This document shows positions 56,469-64,000 of a DNA stretch of 64,000 nt, piece after piece. The stretch comes from JACCXG01 sp963750935 (lineage in GTDB: Bacteria > Acidobacteriota > Vicinamibacteria > Vicinamibacterales > 2-12-FULL-66-21): assembly GCA_963750935.1 (NCBI GenBank), contig CAVVSR010000011.1:124001-188000 (forward strand). Direction: 5' to 3'. The translations under genes were made by a program, and so were the position numbers. Below the pieces are notes generated by a model. It had not been told where the DNA came from. It did not search any database and saw only the letters and a program-made list of their open reading frames with translations. Within the stretch, counting starts at the first letter, position 1, and each line of letters opens with the position of its first letter.

Positions 56469-59400
56469 ATGGCTCCGGTGGAATCGACTCAGCCGTTCAC
56501 GATTCGTGGTGCGGGCAGTGCGCGGCCCGAGCCTCCAACTCTGCAGTTGCGCTTCGTCTCTGCCGAGCGCACCAAGACCTTCGTCCCCGTCACGCGCTCG
56601 GATCAGCTGGCGGAGACCGCCACCGTCAACCCCGACGATCTGATCGAGGTCGAGTTCGAATCGGGCGAACGGCTGTGGATGCGCGCCGACGAATATCGCG
56701 CGCGCTTCACGCCGGCGTCGGCGGCGCGCGATGCCGCGACCGGTCAAGCGGTCGTCGACGTCCCGTTCGAGCTGCCGCTCGTGGCGCCGGGACTCGTGTC
56801 CCGCGATACGCGCGGCGCGGCCTCCTGGGTGGTCAAGTCGCTCAAGGTCATCGGCATCGATCTCGCCGGCAAGTCGGCCGAAGCGATCGCGCGCCTGGTC
56901 GAGGGCAAGAAGACCGACGACGGCAAGCGACCGGGGCTGGGGCTCTTTCGCGGCCGGCTCGAGACCGGCAAGTTCGCGCTCACCACACCGACCACGGCGG
57001 AGGCCGACGGGAAGCCGTGGCTGCTCTTCATCCACGGCACCGGGTCGACGACCTGGGGCAGCTTCGGCGAGCTCTGGTCCGATGCCCGCCAGCAGCAGCT
57101 GTCGCAGCTGCGCGAGCAGTACGCCGATCGCGTGCTCGCGTTCGAGCATCGCACGCTGACCCACAGTCCGATCCGCAACACCGCGGATCTCCTGGGCGAG
57201 CTCGCGCGCGTGCTTCCCGCCGGCGCCACGCTCGACATCGTCACGCATTCGCGCGGGGGACTGGTCGGCGAGCTGCTGGCGCGGAGCGACTTCTCCGGCG
57301 AGGAGATCGATCTGTTCACGCCGCGTGACGATCGGCAGATCAATGCCGACGATCAGCGCACGCTCGCGGACGTGAACGCCTCGCTTCAGTCGCGGATGTT
57401 CCCGGTGCGCCGGTTCGTTCGCGTCGCCTGCCCGGCGCTGGGCACGACGCTCGCCTCGGGGCGCCTCGATCGGTGGCTGTCGGTCATCGGCACCCTCGCA
57501 GGATTCCTGCCCGGCAGTCCCGTCGCCGACATGTTCGCCGACCTCGGCGACTTCGTCGCGGCGGTGATCCAGGAACGCACCAATCCGGAGACCCTGCCGG
57601 GCGTCGAAGCGATGATGCCCGACTCGCAGTGCATCAAGCTGGTGAACTGGCCGGCGGCGACCGTCGATGGCAGCATCGCGGTGATTGCCGGCGACATCGA
57701 TCCCGGCAAGTGGTGGGCGCGGCTCGCGGTCTGGCTCAGCGATCGCTTCTACGAGGGGGACCACGATCTCGTCGTCAACACCCCGTCGATGTACGGCGGC
57801 GCGTCGCGCAGCAAGCGCGCCGTCGTCAGCTTCCACAAGGCCGACGCCGTCAATCACTTCACCTACTTCTCGGAGCAGAGCAGCGCCGAACGGTTGATCA
57901 CCGCGCTGACAGCGTCTGAAGAAGACCCGGAGTGGCCGGGGTTCCTGGAACTGCACCCGCCAACGGTCGAGATCGCGCGCGCCGTCCCGCCGGCGCCGGC
58001 CGGTCCGCGTCCCGCCGTCTTCGTGCTGCCTGGGATCATGGGCAGCGAGCTGGCGATCGGCGACCGGTCGGTATGGGTCAGCCTGCTGCAGCTGGTGCGG
58101 GGCGGCCTCGCCGATCTGCACGTCGACGCCGCCGGCGTCCGGCCGTTGAAGCCGGTGGAGCGCTACTACGGCCGCATCTGCGCTCACCTCGAAGGCACTC
58201 ACCAGGTGATCCCGTTCGCTTACGACTGGCGCATCGACATCGGGAGCGAAGCCGACCGGCTGGCGGAGGCGGTGCGCGCGCAGCTCGCGATCACGCGCCC
58301 GCAGAACCAGCCGATCCGGTTCCTGGCGCACTCGATGGGCGGCCTGGTCACGCGGGCGATGATCGCGCGCCACCCGCAAGTCTGGCGCGACGTCTGCGAG
58401 CACCCCGACGCGCGCTTCATCATGCTCGGCACGCCGAACGGCGGATCGCACGCCATTCCGGAGCTGCTGGTGGGGCAGTCGGTCGTGTTCAGGAAGCTGG
58501 CGCGGCTCGACGTGCGGCATCGCGCCGAGACGCTGCTCGACGTGATCGGGCGGTTCCCCGGCATCCTGGCGATGCTGCCCGAGGTCGACGACCGGAACCT
58601 GTTCTCCGCGCGGACGTGGCAGGAGTTCCACGACCGTGCCGGCGCTGGCTGGCTGGTGCCGGACGAGGCGCGGCTCAAGGCTGCGCGCGAGATCCGCCAG
58701 ACCATCGCGGACTCGCCGATCGATCCCGCGCGGATGATCTACGTCGCCGGATCGTCCGACGTCACGGTGGCGGCGATGCGCCTCGAGCAGCGGCCGGGCG
58801 AGACCCGCGATCGCATCGTGTTCATGGGGACGACCCGCGGCGACGGCCGGGTGACGTGGGACAGCGGCATCCCGAAGGCGTTGTCGTCCGCCGGCGTCTA
58901 TTACATGGACGTGCAGCACGGCGACATGGCGGCTGACGAGCCCTCGTTCCCGGCGGTCGAGGAACTGCTGACGCGCGGCGAGACGCGGCTGCTGCCACGC
59001 ACGCCGCCGGTCGCCCGCGAGGCCGCGGTCATGTTCGAGATGCCGCGCGCCGAGGACGATCGGTATCCCGACGCCGACGATCTCGCGGCGGCGGTCATCG
59101 GCGCCGGCACCCGGGCGCAGGTCCTGAAGAAGACGCCGGAGCGAGCCGTCCGCGTCCGGGTCGTCCACGGCAACCTCGCGTTCGCCAGCTATCCGGTCGC
59201 GGTCGGCCACTACCGTGGCGACACGATCGTGTCGGCCGAGAAGCACCTCGATCGAGCGCTGCAGTTCGCGCTCACCCAGCGCTTGCACCTCGGGCTGTAT
59301 CCCGGCGCGATCGAGACCAACGCGATCTTCTCCAATCTGCAGCGCACGACCGATCCGTACTCCCGGCCCGCCGGCGCGATCGTCGTCGGGCTCGGCACCG

Positions 59401-61869
59401 TCGGCACCTTGAGCGCCTCGTTGTTGACGCGCAGCTTCAGCCGCGCCCTGCTCGAGTTCGTGCTCGAGGATCGCAAGCGGCGGCCCGCCGGCGCGGGGCA
59501 GCCAGCCGCGGTCGGCGTGTCGACGCTGCTCATCGGCACCGGCGCCGGCGGCATGTCGGTGTCGGACTCGGTGTTCGCGCTCGTGCGCGGCGCGCAGCGG
59601 GCGAACGAGGCGCTGGCCGGGGCCCAGCTGCCCGACCGGATCGGCGAGCTCGAGTTCATCGAGCTCTATCACGATCGCGCGATGCTGGCGCTCGAGTCTC
59701 TCGATCGGCTGTCACAGCGCGTCGGCGTGACCGAGGCGTTCGTGCTGATCGAAGACCTGGTCTCCCGCGACGGCGGCCTCCACCGCGTGACCTACGACGA
59801 AGAGCCGGAGTGGTGGCAGCGCCTGCAGATCCTGGGCAAATCGCCGGCCGACGGCGGCAGCGATCAGGCGCTGGCACCGCTCCGGTTCGCGGCGCTGACG
59901 CGCCGGGCCCGCACCGAGGTCCGGCTGCTGCCGACCCAGCGCACCCTCGTCAATCAGTTCATCGATCGCACGCTGGCCACGACCCGCCACGACAAGGCGG
60001 TCGCGCGAACGCTGTTCGATCTGCTGCTGCCCAACGAGCTGAAGGAGAGCGCGCCCGACCAGGACAACCTGGTGCTGTTGCTGGACGAACAGTCCGCGCG
60101 GTATCCCTGGGAGCTGCTCGAGAACAGCGAAAGCCGCGGCCAGGGGCCGTTCGCGATCGAGCATGGCCTGCTGCGCCAGCTCGAGGCGCGCGAGTTCCGC
60201 GAGCAGGTGCGCGGAACCGTCGAGCGATCGGCGCTGGTCATCGGCGACCCGCAGAGTCAGTACGTCGAGCTCAAGGGGGCGCAGGCCGAAGCCGAAGCGG
60301 TGTGCCGCGTGCTCCAGAGCAGCTTCACGAGCGTCACCAAGCGCGTCCGGCCCGCGAGCCAGGAGGTCATCACCGCGCTGTTCGAGCGCCCGTATCGCGT
60401 GCTCCACCTCGCCGGCCACGGCGTTTACCGCTTCAAGCCGGCGGGACAGGAGGAGCCGGTGACGGGGATGGTGATTGGCGACAACACCTTCCTCACGCCA
60501 GGCGAGATCGAGCAGCTCCGGACGGTGCCCGAGCTCGTGTTCATCAACTGCTGTCACCTCGGATTCATCGAGAGCGGCAAGATCGGCGCGACGCCACAGG
60601 AGCTGGCGTTCCCGCGGCTGGCCGCCAACCTGGCGACCGAGTTCATCAGGATCGGCGTTCGCGCCGTGATCGCCGCCGGCTGGGCGGTGGAGGACGTGGC
60701 GGCGACGACGTTCGCGACCACCTTCTACCAGCTGATGCTCAACGGCGAGACCTTCGGCGAAGCCGTCAAGGTCGCGCGCAAGACGACCTACGATCGGCAC
60801 AGCAGCTCGAACACGTGGGGCGCCTATCAGTGCTACGGCGACCCCGACTTCCGGCTGGTGCTCCGGCGCGATCGCCTGGCGCAGCAGCAGGAGCTGCGCT
60901 TCCTCTCGCCGGCGCACGTGGTGCGCGATCTCGGCAACATCACCGCGCGACTCAAGACCCACTCGTCGATGGGATCGGACGCCGAGATTCGTCAGCTCGA
61001 CGCGATCGTGAAGGCGGTCGAGAAAAAGGGCTGGTCCAACGGCGCGATTCACGCCGGGCTCGGGCGCGCCTATGGTGAAGCCGGGAAGCTGGAGACCGCG
61101 GTCAAGTACTACTGCTCGGCCCTCTCGACCGAGGACGGCGCCGTGACCGCGCGCGACGTCGAGCAGTGGGCGAACCTCACCAGCCGACTGGCGATGGAGC
61201 GGGCGAAGACCAATTCCGGCGACGAAGCCATTCGCGCCGAGGCATCGACCGACATCCGTCGCTCGATTCGAGTGCTGAAGGGCCTGCTCGGGGGGACGCG
61301 CGGCGCCCTCGCCACGTCGGAGCGGCTGGCGCTGATCGGCAGCGCCTACAAGCGCCGTGCGGTCATCGATCCGGCGCGGCGCGCGGATTCGCTGCGGCGC
61401 ATGGCCGAGTACCTGCGGCAGGGCGGTCGCGACGGCCAGGACGCGCGGCGCCGGCGCCGCCTACTCGCTGGTCAGCCTGCGCTGGGCCGAGCTCGCGATG
61501 CGCTGGCAGGGACTCGACACCACCGGCGTCGTCGACGGCGATCTGGCGGCGGACCTCGAGAAGATTCGCGAGGAGATCGACAAGCGCGAGCAGGCGGACG
61601 GGCCGCAGTTCTGGCAGGACAACATGCGGGTCGATTGCGAGCTGCTCGAGGCACTCGCCCGCGGCGTCCCCGACGACGACACGCTGAAGAAGATCTCTGC
61701 GAGGTACGCGGCGCGGCGGCAATATGCGAGCGCGCGCGAGTTCGCGTCGGTCTGCGACCATCTCGATTTCCTCATCGAGATGTCCGAGCAGGACGCGCTG
61801 ACGACGCTCGCGTTGCGCGATCTGCGTGAGCGTTTGAAGTCGAGCAAGACTCCGGCAGCTCAGCCATAG
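56469..61869 (+). CDS. Giant protein: two alpha/beta hydrolases, CHAT caspase-like protease, TPR-like tail (one-base frameshift)
   Basis: Repaired length about 1799 residues, no signal peptide. N-terminal beta-rich domain (about 20-80). First alpha/beta hydrolase (about 180-490): LLFIHGTGSTTWGSF and nucleophile S261 in THSRGGLVGE. Second, lipase-like hydrolase (about 515-830): VLPGIMGSELA and S622 in AHSMGGLVTRAMI. A middle region (about 870-1130). CHAT protease (about 1170-1470) with catalytic H1317 in LHLAGHGVYRF and cysteine at 1361 or 1362 in VFINCCHLGF. A helical TPR-like tail (about 1520-1799, GLGRAYGEAGKLETAVKYY). An extra C near 61446 shifts the frame; the last 140 residues continue in the next frame. 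CHAT proteases in Craspase and gasdermin systems cleave effector proteins to kill or arrest infected cells. Confidence 0.82.
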
Positions 61870-61963
61870 ACAGGCGCGCCATTGTCGATCGCTCCGCGTC
61901 TTGCGTTCGTCAAAGCAGTCGGCTAGTCTGCGCTGCACCGCACGCACCTACCCAGGAGGGCTC

Positions 61964-64000
61964 ATGCCCGCGTTCAAGATCCTCGACGAGCTCAACACGT
62001 CCTTTCTCGACATCAGCAGCGGCAAGCAGTCGGGGCTTGGGAAGTATTTGCCCGACTCGGTGGTCAAGCTGCTCGCGCTGCGGCCGATCGCGACATCGTT
62101 GCAGAAGCCGCTGTCCGAGTCGCCCACCAACCCGGTGACGCTCGAGTTCTCGACGCCTGATCCGATTCCGCTCGGACCTGGCGGCGACCTGGCGCTCGAG
62201 GCGGGCGTGCGTGCTGCGGTGGGCGTGCACCATCCCGACGAGCTCCTGTTCCCCGCCGACGATTTGCGCGACGCGATCAGCGTACCGAGCGGGACGGCGT
62301 ATGTGTCGCTGAGCCTGTCGCCGCGGGTGAAGGCACAGTTCGAGGCGGAACGCGGCGCGCTGGCGTTCGGGTTTGCGGCGGGGACGTCGATCGGTGTGCG
62401 TTATTACCATCCGTTCGACGTCGCCGGATCGGATCCGACGCTGGCCCGCGCGCTGACCGAAACGATTCAGCAGGCGGTGCTGCCGGCGGACGTGGACGAT
62501 CTCGCGGCGCTGCCGATCGGCAGCTACGCGTCGGTCGAAGGCGAAGGCGAGGTCCAGCTGACCGGCTCGGTCGAGCTCGCGAGCGTCGTGAATCCGCTCG
62601 CCACCCCGGGATTGCCGGTGATCGGCTCGGCCAAGGTCAGCGTCGGCGCCTCGGTCAACGTCGGCGCGGAATGGCGGGCCACCGGCGCGTTCGAGATCCG
62701 CGTCACCAAGACCGCAGTCGACCGGGTGCGCCTGTCGTACTACAAGCGCGCGGGTTCCGAGGTCTCGGTCGACGCGACCGCGGCGATCGGCGTCAGCGCC
62801 ACGATCCGCGATCGCGACGTGCTCAAGATGCTGATCGACGCCATCAGCGGCGATCCAAAGGCGGATCTCGAGCAGCTGGTGAACGCCGGGCTGAGCGACC
62901 CGCAGATCGAGGCGCTCCAGCAGGCGGTTGCCAAGAGCATCGATCGATCGGTACGGGTTGCCACCGAGCTGCAGTTCTCGTCGGTGCGCCACGGCGAAGC
63001 GCTGTTCGCTTACGAGATCGATCTGTCGTCGCTGGCCGACGGCGACCGCGAGGCGATCCGCGCCGCGCTCGGCGGCCGGCTCACCGGCATCAACGACGCC
63101 GCGAAGGCGGAGCAGGGGCCGATCCGCGCGATCCAGACCGGCATCCTGCGGCGCCGCGAACGGCGCGCGGCCTGGCGCATCAACCTGTTCGGCATCGTCA
63201 ACGTGCGCAGCGTCTCGGAGCTGCTGCGCAAGGGCACGCTCAGCTACGACGTGATCACCGGCACGCTCAACGCCGCGGACGAGATCTCGTCGCAGAAGAT
63301 CCTGGTGCGGACGCGGCCGACCGAGTCCGACAGCGAGAAGGTCCGCAAGCTGGTGTTCGAGTCGATGATCGTGACCGCCGCGTATCAGGCATCGCGGCTC
63401 ACGTCTGGCCTGACGCTGCGCTGCTCGGCGTCGTACTTCGAGGCGCGGCAGCGGACCAGCGTCAGCGATCTTCGCGACGACTACAACGCCATCATCGGAC
63501 TCGGCCTCGCCGATGCCGCCGAGCGCGATCGCCGGCTCGGCGTCGAGCACGACTTCGGCCGGTCGACGTTCCTGGTCGAGTGCGCGTTCGACCAGCAGGC
63601 GTCGGATGCGCTGTTCATCGGCGCCCAGGGACCGTATTCGCGCGACTACTACGACCGGATCGGCCGCGACGCGCTGCTCGCCCTGATCCCCGCCGGCGAC
63701 CACGACCGCGCCCATCGTCGAGCGGCGGTCGAATCCGAGGCGTCATGGACGGCGCTGAAGGCGGCCGGGCCTGCCGCCGCACGCTTCGATCTCGCGCGCA
63801 AGCTCGGCGCGGTCCGGGCCGAGCACATCATCAGCGACTACATCGTCATCAGGTGGTGGTCGGAGGCGATGGGCCAGGCGGCGAAGGCGCTGATGGACAT
63901 GCGCCAGTTCCTGGCGGGCCGCTCCGCGCAGTCGCTGGCCACGGACCCTGAGTTCGCGAAGAAGCGCAGCAAGCTCGAGAAGGAGCTGGCCGACGTCGTC
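61964..64000 (+). CDS. Large unknown beta-rich protein, partner candidate of the CHAT protein (runs off the window)
   Basis: At least 679 residues, open to the window end, with AGGAGGG just before the ATG. No family is recognised. Residues about 40-270 are rich in alternating polar/hydrophobic strands (for example VEGEGEVQLTGSVEL, KVSVGASVNVGAEW and VSVDATAAIGVSATI), the pattern of amphipathic beta-hairpins or beta-sandwiches. A charged helical stretch follows (about 280-410), with LLIDAISG-like and DPQIEALQQAVAKSI segments, then a mixed region. No signal peptide. It lies 94 nt after the CHAT gene with a weak possible promoter (TTGCGT-17-TAGTCT). It may be the protease's substrate or effector, but nothing in the sequence proves that. 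Confidence 0.75.
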   Translation, partial: MPAFKILDELNTSFLDISSGKQSGLGKYLPDSVVKLLALRPIATSLQKPLSESPTNPVTLEFSTPDPIPLGPGGDLALEAGVRAAVGVHHPDELLFPADDLRDAISVPSGTAYVSLSLSPRVKAQFEAERGALAFGFAAGTSIGVRYYHPFDVAGSDPTLARALTETIQQAVLPADVDDLAALPIGSYASVEGEGEVQLTGSVELASVVNPLATPGLPVIGSAKVSVGASVNVGAEWRATGAFEIRVTKTAVDRVRLSYYKRAGSEVSVDATAAIGVSATIRDRDVLKMLIDAISGDPKADLEQLVNAGLSDPQIEALQQAVAKSIDRSVRVATELQFSSVRHGEALFAYEIDLSSLADGDREAIRAALGGRLTGINDAAKAEQGPIRAIQTGILRRRERRAAWRINLFGIVNVRSVSELLRKGTLSYDVITGTLNAADEISSQKILVRTRPTESDSEKVRKLVFESMIVTAAYQASRLTSGLTLRCSASYFEARQRTSVSDLRDDYNAIIGLGLADAAERDRRLGVEHDFGRSTFLVECAFDQQASDALFIGAQGPYSRDYYDRIGRDALLALIPAGDHDRAHRRAAVESEASWTALKAAGPAAARFDLARKLGAVRAEHIISDYIVIRWWSEAMGQAAKALMDMRQFLAGRSAQSLATDPEFAKKRSKLEKELADVV

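Noticed and set aside
56331..59672. A 1113-codon minus-strand open frame opposite the CHAT gene
   Set aside because: It is rich in Arg, Ala, Gly and Asp without any domain, and results from high GC on the strand opposite a well-supported gene.

Overview
The window is GC-rich bacterial chromosome, densely coded on both strands, with no rRNA, tRNA, CRISPR array, transposase or phage gene that I could see. The gene set is an Oar-like TonB receptor, several Gfo/Idh/MocA oxidoreductases, ThuA and DUF1080 proteins, very large membrane-bound-dehydrogenase/HEAT/cytochrome or cupredoxin chimeras, a cytochrome b-c fusion complex and PPi-type phosphofructokinase. It best fits a soil or aquatic Acidobacteriota, probably Vicinamibacteria-like; this is inference from gene content only.

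Layout. 1-11 kb: an MFS permease end, ThuA, a D-tagatose-3-epimerase-like TIM barrel, DUF1080, MocA oxidoreductase, a second TIM barrel, a phosphomannose-isomerase-like cupin, a mutarotase-like protein, an azurin-like cupredoxin and a membrane spermidine-synthase-like protein. This looks like a glycoside oxidation / 3-keto-sugar module. 11-27 kb: secreted MocA oxidoreductase, PPi-PFK, PQQ-type sugar dehydrogenase with PKD and cytochrome c, TonB receptor, ThuA-propeller-HEAT-cupredoxin giant, another MocA oxidoreductase and a LacI repressor. Two perfect LacI-type operators (13200-13213 and 17599-17612) suggest PFK and the TonB receptor belong to one regulon. 27-31.7 kb: small unknown genes, a membrane protein, an EGF/HYR protein and a YVTN propeller. 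31.7-38.6 kb: D-2-hydroxyacid dehydrogenase, lactate permease and GlcDEF. 38.6-41.5 kb (minus): a quinol:cytochrome c reductase operon. 41.8-51.5 kb: a PQQ/HEAT/cytochrome protein, then rhamnulokinase, bifunctional rhamnulose-1-P aldolase/lactaldehyde dehydrogenase and LutABC, which together take rhamnulose to pyruvate. 51.6-56.3 kb (minus): a di-haem cytochrome and an old-yellow-enzyme/haem-peroxidase fusion. 56.5-64 kb: a giant two-hydrolase + CHAT-protease + TPR protein followed by a large unrecognised beta-rich protein running off the end.

Two genome-scale peculiarities stand out. A palindromic repeat of tandem AACTCCC-type heptamers sits in three intergenic spots, with a half copy in a fourth. 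Ten genes are broken by eleven single-base events, and all eleven are insertions of one base. That suggests a sequencing or assembly bias more than ten real pseudogenes, so I give these genes as full-length frameshifted CDSs.

The best candidate for an undescribed system is the CHAT/hydrolase protein plus its beta-rich neighbour (56469-64000). The second is the peroxidase fusion with its di-haem cytochrome (51594-56271).
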